From positions 1 through 64,000 of the forward strand of contig SUYA01000006.1 of assembly GCA_015060695.1 (NCBI GenBank): DNA of 64,000 bases, written 5' to 3'. The stretch comes from Mediterranea massiliensis (GTDB taxonomy: Bacteria; Bacteroidota; Bacteroidia; Bacteroidales; Bacteroidaceae). A program made the translations under genes and the position numbers. The notes beneath the pieces are model-generated. The model was not told where the DNA came from and made no database searches. It worked only from the letters and a program-made list of their open reading frames with translations. This document shows positions 37,303 through 46,947 of this stretch, piece after piece (the stretch's first letter is position 1; each line of letters begins with the position of its first letter).

Positions 37303-39033
37303 TTAACCCTTTATTTTTTCAATCCATTCGGCCACTTCGTTTACCGTTGGATTCTTTAATTCTAACTTGTATTTTTTGTTGATTCCGCAAATGTCCATAT
37401 GAAGTTTTTGCGGATTCACATCTTTCATGTCACTAACCAAGTTGTATCCGGCTTTTTGTATGATGGGAACCCATTCTTCACTGATTCCCAGTTCTGTGTA
37501 TTTGGCTACATTATCCTTGGGAGTGGCTTTTTCGGGACGCATTTGCGGGAAGAATAAAACTTCTTGAATAAATGCATTGCCTGTCAATAACATAGTGAGG
37601 CGGTCGATGCCTATGCCGATACCCGATGTCGGGGGCATACCATATTGCAATGCTTTCAAGAAATCTTGGTCGATAAGCATAGCTTCATCATCGCCCTTGT
37701 CGGCCAAACGCATCTGTTCTTTGAAGCGTTCTTCTTGGTCAATGGGGTCATTCAATTCTGAATAAGCGTTTGCCAATTCCTTTCCGTTCACCATCAATTC
37801 GAAGCGTTCTGTCAAGCCCGATTTGCTACGGTGCATCTTGGTAAGTGGCGACATTTCCACCGGATAGTCGGTAATGAAAGTTGGTTGGATAAAGGTGCCT
37901 TCACAGAATTCACCAAAGATTTCGTCAATAAGTTTACCCTTACCCATTGTATCGTCAATCTCCATGTTCAAGGCTTTGCATACTTCGCGAATCTCTTCTT
38001 CGCTCTTTCCTTCCAAGTCGTATCCGGTCTTTTCCTTGATGGCTTCTAAGATAGGAAGACGACGATAGGGAGCCTTGAAGCTGATGGTTTTTCCGTCAAT
38101 TTCAGTTTCGGCACAACCGTTTACAGCGATACAGATGCGTTCCAACATCTTTTCTGTGAAACTCATCATCCAATTATAATCTTTGTATTGGACATAAAGT
38201 TCCATGCAAGTGAATTCCGGATTGTGGTTCTTGTCCATACCCTCGTTGCGGAAGTTCTTGCCTATTTCGTACACACCTTCGAAGCCGCCTACAATAAGAC
38301 GCTTCAAGTAAAGTTCGGTGGCGATACGCATATAGAGGGGAATATCTAACGAGTTGTGATGTGTGATGAACGGACGAGCACTAGCACCACCAGGAATACT
38401 TTGTAGAATCGGGGTCTCTACTTCTGTATATCCGGCCTCATCCATCACGGCGCGCATAGTTTTAATGATGGTAGAGCGTTTTAAGAAAGTTTCTTTAACG
38501 CCATCGTTTACAATGAGATCGACATAACGTTGGCGATAACGCAGTTCAGGGTCTTCAAATTTGTCATAGGCCACCCCGTCTTTGTATTTTACGATGGGAA
38601 GCGGTTTAAGCGACTTGGACAAAACGGTTAGTTTTTGGGCATGGATACTGATTTCCCCCATTTGGGTGCGGAAAACGAATCCTTCGATACCAATAAAGTC
38701 TCCTAAGTCGAGCAGACGTTTGAATACGGTGTTATACATCTCTTTGTCATCGCCGGGGCAAAGGTCATCGCGAGTGATATAAACTTGGATGCGCCCTTTT
38801 GAATCTTGTAGTTCCACAAACGAAGCCTTTCCCATGACACGACGGCTCATGATGCGGCCGGCTACTGAAACTTGACGAGGCTCTGCGTCGTCCTTGAATT
38901 CAGCTTTTATATCTGTAGAAAATGCGTTGGTTACATATTCTGCGGCAGGATAGGGCTCAATGCCCATTGCGCGTAGCTCATTCATGCTGTTACGGCGAAT
39001 GATTTCTTGTTCACTTAGTTCTAAAACGTTCAT
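37303..39033 (-). CDS. lysS: Lysyl-tRNA synthetase, class II
   Basis: The 576-residue enzyme charges tRNA-Lys. The N-terminal OB-fold anticodon domain spans about 60-170 (VAGRIMSRRVMGKASFVELQ). The class II core has motif 2 (FRNEGMDKNHNPEFTCME) and motif 3 (GIGIGIDRLTMLLT near 500). A C-terminal extension of about 70 residues ends VNEVAEWIEKIKG, as I recall for Bacteroidales enzymes. A TATTTTTG -7 box lies at 39063-39070. It diverges from the MATE exporter gene and is probably first in an operon with gpsA and pgi. Confidence 0.97.
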   Translation of the reverse strand: MNVLELSEQEIIRRNSMNELRAMGIEPYPAAEYVTNAFSTDIKAEFKDDAEPRQVSVAGRIMSRRVMGKASFVELQDSKGRIQVYITRDDLCPGDDKEMYNTVFKRLLDLGDFIGIEGFVFRTQMGEISIHAQKLTVLSKSLKPLPIVKYKDGVAYDKFEDPELRYRQRYVDLIVNDGVKETFLKRSTIIKTMRAVMDEAGYTEVETPILQSIPGGASARPFITHHNSLDIPLYMRIATELYLKRLIVGGFEGVYEIGKNFRNEGMDKNHNPEFTCMELYVQYKDYNWMMSFTEKMLERICIAVNGCAETEIDGKTISFKAPYRRLPILEAIKEKTGYDLEGKSEEEIREVCKALNMEIDDTMGKGKLIDEIFGEFCEGTFIQPTFITDYPVEMSPLTKMHRSKSGLTERFELMVNGKELANAYSELNDPIDQEERFKEQMRLADKGDDEAMLIDQDFLKALQYGMPPTSGIGIGIDRLTMLLTGNAFIQEVLFFPQMRPEKATPKDNVAKYTELGISEEWVPIIQKAGYNLVSDMKDVNPQKLHMDICGINKKYKLELKNPTVNEVAEWIEKIKG

Positions 39034-39062
39034 ATCGTTATTTTTTCAACTCAATTTGGGGA

Positions 39063-39070
39063 CAAAAATA
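39063..39070 (-). promoter_or_regulatory. -7 box of lysS
   Basis: TATTTTTG on the minus strand fits TAnnTTTG, 29 bp before the ATG. Confidence 0.5.
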
Positions 39071-39130
39071 CGAAACATTTTTCAGATTAAGGCATTTTTT
39101 ATAGAAAATACGTATCTTCGCATCTTGAAA

Positions 39131-40498
39131 ATGAATAAAAATATGGGTACACATAGAATGCCTACGGCTTTGGGCACCGAAAATATAGGAAAATTGCTTA
39201 TGCAATATGCAATACCGGCCATTATTGCCATGACCGCTTCCTCGCTATATAACATGGTGGATAGCATTTTCATTGGTCACGGTGTGGGGCCGATGGCCAT
39301 ATCGGGCTTGGCATTGACTTTCCCGTTGATGAATTTGAGTGCTGCTTTTGGTGCTATGGTAGGGGTAGGAGCCTCTACGCTTATTTCGGTAAAGTTAGGA
39401 CAAAAAGATTATGACACTGCCCAGCGGGTTTTAGGAAATGTTTTTGTTCTTAATGTGATATTGGGTCTGATATTTACCATAGTGGTATTGGCCTTCTTGG
39501 AGCCGATACTCTATTTCTTTGGAGGAAGTGCGGAAACAGTAGCATATGCCAGCGATTATATGGAAATTATTCTGTTAGGTAACATCGTGACACATATGTA
39601 TTTGGGACTGAATGCAGTGCTGCGTTCGGCAGGACATCCACAAAAAGCGATGTATGCTACCATAGCTACGGTGATAATCAATACCATTCTTGATCCCCTC
39701 TTTATCTATGGATTTGATTGGGGGATTCGAGGGGCAGCTATTGCCACTGTTATTGCTCAGACCATATCGCTTGTATGGCAGTTGAAAATATTTTCAGACA
39801 AGGAAGAATTATTACATTTCACTAAAGGAGTGTTCCGCTTGAAGCGAAAGATTGTTTTCGATATGTTAGCCATCGGTATGTCGCCATTTATGATGAATAC
39901 GGCGGCCTGTTTGATTGTAATACTTATTAACCAAGGACTTAAACGCTATGGGGGTGACTTTGCGGTAGGGGCTTACGGTATCGTTAACCGTTTGGTTTTT
40001 ATTGTTGTAATGATTGTAATGGGGCTGAATCAAGGGATGCAACCTATTGCTGGATACAACTACGGTGCCCGTCAAATTGAAAGGGTGAATAAAGTGTTGA
40101 AGATAACTATATTGTATGCCACCTTGGTAACGACAACGGCCTTTCTTGTCGGCATGTTTTGCCCTCGCTTGATGGCAGGTATTTTTACTGCCGACGAGGA
40201 ATTGACAACCATCGCGTCCGAAGGTCTGCGCATTACGGTGTTGGTATTCCCTATTGTAGGTTTTCAAATGGTTACTTCCAATTTCTTTCAGAGTATAGGC
40301 ATGGCTGGTAAGGCCATATTATTGTCTCTCTCAAGACAGGTGCTGATATTAATACCTTGTTTGCTCATTTTGCCTAATTATTGGGGACTAAACGGAGTGT
40401 GGTATAGTCTCCCGATTTCCGATTTTTTGGCCAGTTTAGTGGCAGGCTTTTTGTTGATACAGCAATTTCGGCAGTTTAGAAAACAAAATAATCTATAG
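39131..40498 (+). CDS. MATE-family efflux transporter
   Basis: The 455-residue protein has about 12 membrane helices in two similar halves. Helix 1 is PAIIAMTASSLYNMVDSIFIG, with the GVGPMAISGLALTFPLMNL loop typical of MATE/NorM relatives; the second half starts at MSPFMMNTAACLIVILINQ. It likely exports cationic drugs or metabolites using Na+ or H+. The open frame extends upstream over lysS, but the sensible starts are ATG 39131 or 39143, just after a TATCTTCG -7-like box at 39111. The stop is 2 bp from the next start, so it is co-transcribed with the cytidylate-kinase-like gene. Confidence 0.9.
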   Translation: MNKNMGTHRMPTALGTENIGKLLMQYAIPAIIAMTASSLYNMVDSIFIGHGVGPMAISGLALTFPLMNLSAAFGAMVGVGASTLISVKLGQKDYDTAQRVLGNVFVLNVILGLIFTIVVLAFLEPILYFFGGSAETVAYASDYMEIILLGNIVTHMYLGLNAVLRSAGHPQKAMYATIATVIINTILDPLFIYGFDWGIRGAAIATVIAQTISLVWQLKIFSDKEELLHFTKGVFRLKRKIVFDMLAIGMSPFMMNTAACLIVILINQGLKRYGGDFAVGAYGIVNRLVFIVVMIVMGLNQGMQPIAGYNYGARQIERVNKVLKITILYATLVTTTAFLVGMFCPRLMAGIFTADEELTTIASEGLRITVLVFPIVGFQMVTSNFFQSIGMAGKAILLSLSRQVLILIPCLLILPNYWGLNGVWYSLPISDFLASLVAGFLLIQQFRQFRKQNNL

Positions 40499-40500
40499 TT

Positions 40501-41136
40501 ATGAAGCAGAATTTTATTGTAAATGTGGGTCGTCAGTTGGGTAGTGGCGGGCGTGAAATCGGCGAAAAATTAGCCGCTCGATTGGGGATTGATTTCTTTG
40601 ATAAAGAGTTGCTAACCTTGGCCTCTAAGGAGAGTGGACTTTGTCCTGAATTTTTCGAAAAAGCTGATGAAAAAACCTCACAGAGTATAGTTAGTGGATT
40701 CTTGGGGATGCGTTTTTCGTTTATTAGCGAGAGTGCGATGGTTACCAACAATTGTTTGAGTAATGATGCTCTGTTCAAGGTGCAGAGTGACGTAATACGT
40801 CGCTTGTCCGGCGAGAGGTCATGCCTATTTGTCGGACGCTGTGCCGATTATATTACTCGTGACCATCCTCGTTCAGTCAATGTTTTTATCTCTGCCGATA
40901 AAAAAGATCGCATTGCTCGCATTTGCCGTTTGCAAAATATCGGTGAACATGAAGCAGAAGCTATAATAAATAAAACAGACAAAAAACGTGCTGACTATTA
41001 CAATTATTATAGCTATAAAAAATGGGGAGAGGCATCCAGTTACCACCTTTGTATCAACTCATCCTTGTTGGGCGTAGAGGGAACTGTAGATTTTATAGAG
41101 CAATTTATTCGTAAGAGATTGAGTCTTATGGTGTAG
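40501..41136 (+). CDS. Cytidylate kinase-like family protein
   Basis: The 211-residue cytoplasmic protein begins with a P-loop-like segment, VGRQLGSGGREIGEKLA. A DKELL motif (FFDKELLTLASKESG) and an ARG-rich lid region (VFISADKKDRIARICRL, then DKKRADYYNYYS) follow. This matches the cytidylate kinase 2 group rather than Cmk proper, so phosphorylation of CMP is uncertain. The start overlaps nothing and lies 2 bp after the MATE stop; the link between the two functions is unclear. Confidence 0.85.
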   Translation: MKQNFIVNVGRQLGSGGREIGEKLAARLGIDFFDKELLTLASKESGLCPEFFEKADEKTSQSIVSGFLGMRFSFISESAMVTNNCLSNDALFKVQSDVIRRLSGERSCLFVGRCADYITRDHPRSVNVFISADKKDRIARICRLQNIGEHEAEAIINKTDKKRADYYNYYSYKKWGEASSYHLCINSSLLGVEGTVDFIEQFIRKRLSLMV

Positions 41137-41242
41137 TTATAAATCGTTACGTTTGGTTCTGATTTTCGATTCTACTAAATCGTTTTTTCTCCATTTTTGC
41201 ATCTCCGTCGTACCATCCTCGCTTCTCGTTCGGAGCCGCTTC

Positions 41243-41345
41243 GGTGTTTCTTCGGTGTTTGTTCGGTCGTTCTTCGGTCGTTGTTCGGTCCTATAGAGAG
41301 CGAAGAAACACCGAACAAACACCGAAGAACGACCGAACAACGCGC
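41243..41345. repeat. Mirrored array of 11-bp units (4 direct, 4 inverted)
   Basis: The left block has four adjoining 11-bp units: GGTGTTTCTTC (41243), GGTGTTTGTTC (41254), GGTCGTTCTTC (41265), GGTCGTTGTTC (41276). After a 15-bp centre, the right block (41302-41345) carries the reverse complements of the same four units in the same left-to-right order, the last only partly. The units differ only at positions 4, 5 and 8. The region is much richer in G+C than its surroundings. The whole block can fold into a large imperfect hairpin. It lies between the kinase-like gene and the mutA promoter. Confidence 0.85.
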
Positions 41346-41474
41346 GTGCGTATAGCGAGGCAGATGCGACGAAAGTACGGTCCATGTCCGAACAAAACAT
41401 CCCTGATTTGAGAATATCTTCCTATGGAAGAGCATTTTTTTTATAAAATAATTTTTTCTTGGGAGTTATCTTAG

Positions 41475-41482
41475 TATATTTG
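41475..41482 (+). promoter_or_regulatory. -7 box of the mutAB operon
   Basis: TATATTTG fits TAnnTTTG, 58 bp before the mutA ATG. A T-run at 41449-41457 occupies the -33 region. A short hairpin (TCTTCC/GGAAGA near 41420) followed by a T-run lies upstream. Confidence 0.55.
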
Positions 41483-41540
41483 CAAATCCTTAAAAGGACA
41501 ATGCGAAAAAGTCATTCAAATTATTAATTTCAAATAAACT

Positions 41541-43403
41541 ATGGCAGACAGTAAAGAAAAACTCTTCTCTGACTTTACTCCGACTACTACCGAACAGTGG
41601 ATGGAAAAAGTAACAGCTGACCTGAAAGGGGCTGATTTTGAGAAGAAACTCGTTTGGAAGACAAACGAAGGATTTAAGGTGAAACCCTTCTACCGTATGG
41701 AAGACCTCGAAGGGTTGAAGACTACGGAAGCACTTCCCGGTGAATTCCCGTATCTGAGAGGCACAAAGAAAGACAACAACGAATGGTTAGTGCGCCAGGA
41801 AATCAAAGTAGAGTGCCCGGCCGAAGCCAATAAAAAGGCTTTGGATATCTTGAATAAGGGTATTGACTCGCTCTCATTCCACATCAAGGCAAAAGACTTG
41901 AATGAGGCTTATATTGCAGCTCTGTTGAACAATATTTGCGCTGAATGTGTGGAACTTAACTTCTCTACTTGTCAAGGACATGTGGTTGAGTTGGCCAACT
42001 TGTTGGTGGCTTACTTCAAGAAGCAAGGCTATGACTTGAGCAAATTGCAAGGTTCAATCAACTATGACTACTATAACAAGATGCTGGCCAAGGGTAAGGC
42101 TAAAGGTAACATGGTAGAGACAGCGAAAGCGCTGATCGAAGCTACTGCCGAATTGCCTAAATACCGCGTTATCAATGTCAATGCATTGACACTGAACAAT
42201 GCCGGTGCTTACATCTTCCAGGAATTGGGTTATGCATTGGCTTGGGGTAATGAATACCTGAACCAATTGACTGAAGCAGGTGTTGCCGTTGATACAGTTG
42301 CCAAGAACATCAAGTTCAACTTCGGTATCAGCTCAAACTACTTCCTCGAAATTGCTAAGTTCCGTGCTGCCCGTATGTTGTGGGCAAACATCGTTGCACA
42401 ATACGCTCCTCAATGCAACTGCTCGGCCAAGATGAAGATTCATGCAGAAACTTCTTCATTCAACCTCACCTTGTTCGATGCTCACGTAAACTTGCTTCGT
42501 ACACAAACCGAAGCCATGAGTGCTGCATTGGCCGGTGTAGATTCAATGACCGTAACTCCGTTCGACAAGGCATATGCTACTCCCGATGAATTCTCTGAAC
42601 GTATGGCTCGCAACCAACAATTGTTGTTGAAGGAAGAGTCACACTTCGACAAGGTTATCGACCCTGCCGCAGGTTCATACTATATCGAAAACTTGACAGT
42701 ATCTATCGCTAAGCAAGCATGGGAACTCTTCCTCGCCGTTGAAGAAGAAGGTGGCTTGGAAGCAGCAGTCAAGGCCGGTAAGATTCAAGCTGCCGTAAAC
42801 GAAAGCAACGCCAATCGTCATGCAGCTGTTGCCAAGCGTCGCGAAGTGTTGTTGGGTACAAACCAATTCCCCAACTTCACCGAAATGGCCGGCGACAAGA
42901 AGCCTGCCGAGTGCAAGTGCTGCTGCGGTGACAAGGAACATACTTGCGAAAAAGATTGCGCTACATTGACATTCGACCGTGCAGCCAGCGAGTTCGAAGC
43001 ATTGCGCTTGGAAACCGAAGCTGCTGCTAAGCGTCCGAAAGCATTCATGCTGACCATCGGTAACCTGGCTATGCGTCAGGCTCGTGCTCAGTTCTCTTGC
43101 AACTTCCTGGCTTGTGCAGGTTATGAAGTAGTTGATAACTTGGGATTTGCTACTGTTGAAGAAGGTGTTGAAGCTGCTATGAAGGCCGGCGCAGACATCG
43201 TAGTGCTTTGCTCAAGCGATGATGAATATGCCGAATATGCAGTACCTGCATTCAAGGCAGTAGATGGCAAGGCCATGTTTATCGTAGCTGGTGCTCCTGC
43301 TTGTATGGATGAGTTGAAGGCGGCCGGTATTGAAAACTTTATTCACGTTCGCGTCAACGTATTGGAAACGCTGAAAGAGTATAATGCTAAATTGTTGAAG
43401 TAA
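41541..43403 (+). CDS. mutA: Methylmalonyl-CoA mutase small subunit, with Cys-rich insert
   Basis: The 620-residue subunit pairs with MutB to interconvert succinyl-CoA and methylmalonyl-CoA in the succinate-propionate pathway. It keeps the barrel fold ([23 protein letters not shown]) and a C-terminal B12-fold-like domain. It lacks the DxHxxG cobalamin motif, as expected for the non-catalytic subunit. Between the two domains, at about residues 457-473, is an unusual cysteine cluster ([17 protein letters not shown]) that looks able to bind a metal. mutB follows 2 bp later. The synonymous codon choice resembles that of highly expressed genes. Confidence 0.95.
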   Translation: MADSKEKLFSDFTPTTTEQWMEKVTADLKGADFEKKLVWKTNEGFKVKPFYRMEDLEGLKTTEALPGEFPYLRGTKKDNNEWLVRQEIKVECPAEANKKALDILNKGIDSLSFHIKAKDLNEAYIAALLNNICAECVELNFSTCQGHVVELANLLVAYFKKQGYDLSKLQGSINYDYYNKMLAKGKAKGNMVETAKALIEATAELPKYRVINVNALTLNNAGAYIFQELGYALAWGNEYLNQLTEAGVAVDTVAKNIKFNFGISSNYFLEIAKFRAARMLWANIVAQYAPQCNCSAKMKIHAETSSFNLTLFDAHVNLLRTQTEAMSAALAGVDSMTVTPFDKAYATPDEFSERMARNQQLLLKEESHFDKVIDPAAGSYYIENLTVSIAKQAWELFLAVEEEGGLEAAVKAGKIQAAVNESNANRHAAVAKRREVLLGTNQFPNFTEMAGDKKPAECKCCCGDKEHTCEKDCATLTFDRAASEFEALRLETEAAAKRPKAFMLTIGNLAMRQARAQFSCNFLACAGYEVVDNLGFATVEEGVEAAMKAGADIVVLCSSDDEYAEYAVPAFKAVDGKAMFIVAGAPACMDELKAAGIENFIHVRVNVLETLKEYNAKLLK

Positions 43404-43405
43404 TC

Positions 43406-45550
43406 ATGAGAAAAGATTTTAAAAACATAGATATTTATGCTGCTTTTCAGCCCGTTGATGGCAAAGAGTGGCAAAAGGAAAACGGCATCCAAGCTAATTG
43501 GAAGACACCCGAACAAATAGAGGTGAAGCCTGTTTATACCAAAGAAGACCTCGAAGGCATGGAACACTTGGATTATGCAGCAGGTATTCCTCCTTATCTT
43601 CGTGGCCCCTATTCAGTGATGTACACCCTTCGTCCTTGGACAATCCGTCAATATGCCGGTTTCTCTACTGCCGAAGAGTCAAATGCATTCTATCGTCGTA
43701 ACCTGGCATCAGGTCAAAAAGGTTTGTCTGTAGCATTCGACTTGGCTACTCACCGCGGCTACGACCCCGACCACGAACGTGTTGTGGGCGACGTAGGTAA
43801 GGCCGGTGTATCTATCTGCTCGTTGGAAAACATGAAGGTTTTGTTCGACGGTATTCCTTTGAACAAGATGTCTGTATCAATGACAATGAACGGTGCCGTA
43901 TTGCCCGTTATGGCTTTCTACATCAACGCCGGTTTGGAACAAGGTGCCAAGTTGGAAGAAATGGCCGGTACCATTCAAAACGATATCTTGAAGGAATTCA
44001 TGGTGCGTAACACTTACATCTACCCACCTGCATTCTCTATGAAGATTATCTCTGACATCTTCGAATATACTTCACAAAAGATGCCTAAGTTCAACTCAAT
44101 CTCTATCTCTGGCTACCACATGCAAGAAGCCGGTGCTACTGCAGATATCGAGTTGGCTTACACACTTGCCGACGGTCTTGAATACCTCCGTGCCGGTGTA
44201 GCTGCAGGCATTGACATCGACGCATTTGCACCTCGCTTGTCATTCTTCTGGGCTATCGGTACCAACCACTTCATGGAAATTGCCAAGATGCGTGCAGCTC
44301 GTATGTTGTGGGCTAAGATTGTGAAGCAATTCAATCCGAAGAATCCTAAGTCATTGGCTCTTCGTACACACTCGCAAACATCAGGTTGGTCGCTCACCGA
44401 GCAAGACCCATTCAACAACGTTGGCCGTACATGTATCGAAGCGATGGCAGCAGCACTTGGTCACACTCAATCATTGCACACCAATGCATTGGATGAGGCC
44501 ATCGCATTGCCTACCGACTTCTCGGCACGTATTGCTCGTAACACTCAGATCTACATCCAAGAAGAGACTTACATCTGCAAGAACGTTGACCCATGGGGTG
44601 GTTCATACTATGTAGAATCATTGACCAACGAAATTGCTCACAAGGCATGGGAGTTGTTGCAAGAAGTAGAAAAACTGGGTGGTATGGCGAAGGCTATCGA
44701 AACCGGTATTCCTAAGATGCGTATCGAAGAGGCTGCTGCACGTACACAGGCTCGTATCGATAGCGGCTCACAAACCATTGTAGGTGTGAACAAGTATCGT
44801 CTTGAAAAGGAAGATCCGATTGATATCCTTGAAATCGACAATACAGCTGTTCGTCAAGAGCAAATCGAAAACCTCCGTGTATTGAAGGAAGGTCGTGATG
44901 AAGCAGCCGTTCAAAAGGCTCTTGAAGCTATCACCAAGTGCGTAGAAACTAAGGAAGGCAACCTGCTGGAATTGGCCGTAGAGGCAGCACGTGTACGTGC
45001 AACCCTCGGCGAAATTTCATTCGCTTGCGAAAAGGTTGTTGGACGTTATAAAGCAGTAATCAGAACTATTTCAGGCGTGTATTCATCAGAAAGTAAAAAC
45101 GATAGCGAATTTGCTCGTGCTTGCGAATTGGCCGATAAATTTGCAAAGAAAGAAGGTCGTCAACCTCGTATTATGATTGCCAAGATGGGTCAAGATGGTC
45201 ACGACCGTGGTGCTAAGGTTGTAGCTACAGGTTATGCCGACTGTGGTTTCGACGTGGATATGGGACCATTGTTCCAGACTCCGGCCGAAGCAGCTCGTCA
45301 AGCTGTAGAAAACGACGTGAACGTATTGGGCGTTTCGTCATTGGCTGCCGGTCATAAGACATTGATTCCACAAGTAATCGATGAGTTGAAGAAGTTAGGT
45401 CGCGAAGACATTCTTGTAACTGCCGGTGGTGTAATCCCTGCACAAGACTATGACTTCCTCTATCAAGCAGGTGTAGCTGCAATCTTCGGTCCCGGTACTC
45501 CGGTAGCCAAGTCGGCTGCTACTGTTCTCGACATTCTGTTGGAAGAATAA
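43406..45550 (+). CDS. mutB: Methylmalonyl-CoA mutase large (catalytic) subunit
   Basis: The 714-residue catalytic subunit has the substrate-binding TIM barrel (about 1-560) with [36 protein letters not shown] and [12 protein letters not shown]. The C-terminal cobalamin domain has the lower-ligand motif [17 protein letters not shown] (His about 605) and the [12 protein letters not shown] segment. Together with MutA it uses adenosylcobalamin for the carbon-skeleton rearrangement. Translation is probably coupled, with 2 bp between the genes, and a strong terminator follows. The methylmalonyl-CoA epimerase and decarboxylase genes are not in the window. Confidence 0.97.
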   Translation: MRKDFKNIDIYAAFQPVDGKEWQKENGIQANWKTPEQIEVKPVYTKEDLEGMEHLDYAAGIPPYLRGPYSVMYTLRPWTIRQYAGFSTAEESNAFYRRNLASGQKGLSVAFDLATHRGYDPDHERVVGDVGKAGVSICSLENMKVLFDGIPLNKMSVSMTMNGAVLPVMAFYINAGLEQGAKLEEMAGTIQNDILKEFMVRNTYIYPPAFSMKIISDIFEYTSQKMPKFNSISISGYHMQEAGATADIELAYTLADGLEYLRAGVAAGIDIDAFAPRLSFFWAIGTNHFMEIAKMRAARMLWAKIVKQFNPKNPKSLALRTHSQTSGWSLTEQDPFNNVGRTCIEAMAAALGHTQSLHTNALDEAIALPTDFSARIARNTQIYIQEETYICKNVDPWGGSYYVESLTNEIAHKAWELLQEVEKLGGMAKAIETGIPKMRIEEAAARTQARIDSGSQTIVGVNKYRLEKEDPIDILEIDNTAVRQEQIENLRVLKEGRDEAAVQKALEAITKCVETKEGNLLELAVEAARVRATLGEISFACEKVVGRYKAVIRTISGVYSSESKNDSEFARACELADKFAKKEGRQPRIMIAKMGQDGHDRGAKVVATGYADCGFDVDMGPLFQTPAEAARQAVENDVNVLGVSSLAAGHKTLIPQVIDELKKLGREDILVTAGGVIPAQDYDFLYQAGVAAIFGPGTPVAKSAATVLDILLEE

Positions 45551-45570
45551 TCCAATCATTCATTTGATAG

Positions 45571-45603
45571 AAAAGGCTCGCTACATTGTGTAGCGAGCCT
45601 TTT
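45571..45603 (+). terminator. Intrinsic terminator of mutAB
   Basis: AAAAGGCTCGCTACA (45571-45585) pairs perfectly over 15 bp with 45589-45603, with a 3-base loop and a T-run. Confidence 0.92.
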
Positions 45604-45876
45604 TATTGTGCTCTCAGGCAAATGAATTTGGCTTGTAACAAAAGCTGTAACAAACTAATTTCTCGTTTTCTGCATTGAAATCAATAAAATAATACCCAAA
45701 TCTACAAAGTATAATTGATTATGTTACTAATGAAGATTACCGTATTATTAGCACATTGAAATGTTTGCCTTTGAGAAAAAATGTTGCGATAAATGTTAAA
45801 AAAAGGATGAAAACTTTTTGATTTTATCCCTTTTTTCTTAATCTATGTTATATAGCATACTTTTTTCTTTGGAAAG

Positions 45877-45907
45877 TTTGCAGATTTAATAGAAGTCCGT
45901 ATCTTTG
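45877..45907 (+). promoter_or_regulatory. Perfect consensus promoter of the small RNA unit
   Basis: TTTG (45877-45880), 19 bp, then TATCTTTG (45900-45907) is the full Bacteroides consensus, with no coding gene downstream on this strand. Confidence 0.75.
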
Positions 45908-45913
45908 CATTGT

Positions 45914-45977
45914 GTTTTTCATAGTATTAGATTTAAGGTTAACAAAAGGTTGGAGTACGGCGGTACTCCTTTTTTTT
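45914..45977 (+). ncRNA. Short free-standing small RNA (about 64 nt)
   Basis: Transcription from the promoter at 45877-45907 should start near 45914 and stop at an intrinsic terminator: GGAGTAC (45952-45958), loop GGCG, GTACTCC (45963-45969), then eight Ts. No start codon opens a credible frame. The next gene lies on the opposite strand and has its own terminator, so this is a self-contained unit. Its promoter-to-terminator layout recalls the Bacteroidales-1 RNA motif, but membership is unverified. It could also be a remnant leader. Confidence 0.6.
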
Positions 45978-45995
45978 GTTTATACCTAAAAAGAA

Positions 45996-46021
45996 CAACC
46001 CGAAAGAACTCTTTCGGGTTG
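45996..46021 (-). terminator. Intrinsic terminator of the sigma-factor operon
   Basis: CAACCCGAAAG (45996-46006) pairs perfectly with 46011-46021 around a 4-base loop. On the minus strand it is followed by a T-rich run (TTCTTTTT) past the stop at 46047. Confidence 0.8.
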
Positions 46022-46046
46022 AAATTTATTATAAGATGTCAAATGT

Positions 46047-46565
46047 CTATTTTATAGGTCGCATACCTTGACGGCGATTTAGTTCATTTTGGAATTTACC
46101 GCGATTCATTTCTCCTTGGTCATAAATTTTTTTCACTTGTTTGGGAGATAGGAACTTACGGAATTCATCGTAATATTTTTCACGAATGTCCAAAATCTTA
46201 CGGCTTAATGCAAAGCGTTCCTTCATCATTTTATCTACATCGTCGTCACTCATTTTAGGTATGGGTGCATTGGAATGGGGCTTTTTTTCGTCAGATTTTG
46301 TTTTTGGTATTGGAGGCATATCTTTTTTACGCACGTCGTTTATCTCTTTCATGTACTTTTTGTACAAATCGATAAACTTGCTACTGGTTTTGTCATCCAA
46401 TCCCAATTCGTTAGAGATTCTGTTTGCTTGCATATCCACCATTTGTTCTATGCTCATGCGTTTACGGTTGCTCTTTTTGTTGACATCGTTTTGAGCACTG
46501 ATTGTTTGTGTTCCCAACAGACATGCTACCAGGAGCACCCAAATAGAATTAGTCTTCATTTTCAT
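46047..46565 (-). CDS. Periplasmic Spy/CpxP-like stress protein
   Basis: The 172-residue protein has a signal peptide (IWVLLVACLLGTQTISAQ). The mature part is helical, Lys/Glu/Met-rich, with two related blocks (MVDMQANRISNELGLDD..., and REKYYDEFRKFLSPKQVKKIYD) like the LTXXQ repeats of Spy and CpxP chaperones. It probably buffers misfolded envelope proteins or adjusts the anti-sigma protein encoded just upstream, with which its start overlaps by 17 bp. Starts at 46565 and 46559 are equally possible. Assignment is from pattern only. Confidence 0.65.
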   Translation of the reverse strand: MKMKTNSIWVLLVACLLGTQTISAQNDVNKKSNRKRMSIEQMVDMQANRISNELGLDDKTSSKFIDLYKKYMKEINDVRKKDMPPIPKTKSDEKKPHSNAPIPKMSDDDVDKMMKERFALSRKILDIREKYYDEFRKFLSPKQVKKIYDQGEMNRGKFQNELNRRQGMRPIK

Positions 46566-46941
46566 TTAAGTTTTCATTAGTTAATTCATAAAATATATCA
46601 TTCTCCGAGAATTCAATCCATTCTTCCAGTTCTTCATCTGTCAGGTTTTGCAGATAGAGGTCTATGACATCTGTCACCTCTGTCGTTTGTGCCAACCATA
46701 CGGTTGTAGTTGGTTGTTTTTCCTCTTCTTGGCTTAATTGGGGTAATAATAGGAATCCGCATATCATGGCGGCCATTGCTAATCCGACCGTTACACTTCT
46801 TTGAAGGAAATAGCGTTTTTTCCTACTTCTTTCTTCGGTTACCCGTTTAATACTTTCAGCTTGCATCCGTTCAAAAAAACCTTCGGGTGTTAGAAATGGG
46901 TTTTGTTTTCCTATTCTATCAAAGTCAAAATCCTTTTTCAT
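46549..46941 (-). CDS. Putative membrane anti-sigma factor
   Basis: The 130-residue protein has a charged cytoplasmic N-terminus of about 50 residues (GKQNPFLTPEGFFERMQAES), one membrane helix (VGLAMAAMICGFLLLPQL), and an acidic C-terminal tail outside. Position directly after an ECF sigma gene (6 bp gap) and this topology suggest it sequesters the sigma factor until an envelope signal arrives. No zinc-binding HxxxCxxC motif is visible, so it is not a ZAS-type protein. The next gene overlaps its end. Confidence 0.65.
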   Translation of the reverse strand: MKKDFDFDRIGKQNPFLTPEGFFERMQAESIKRVTEERSRKKRYFLQRSVTVGLAMAAMICGFLLLPQLSQEEEKQPTTTVWLAQTTEVTDVIDLYLQNLTDEELEEWIEFSENDIFYELTNENLNENED

Positions 46942-46947
46942 ACTTAT

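Noticed and set aside
41137..41435. Two overlapping minus-strand frames of 86-87 codons across the 11-bp-unit repeat
   Set aside because: Both simply translate the repeat in different frames, with no signal or family resemblance.
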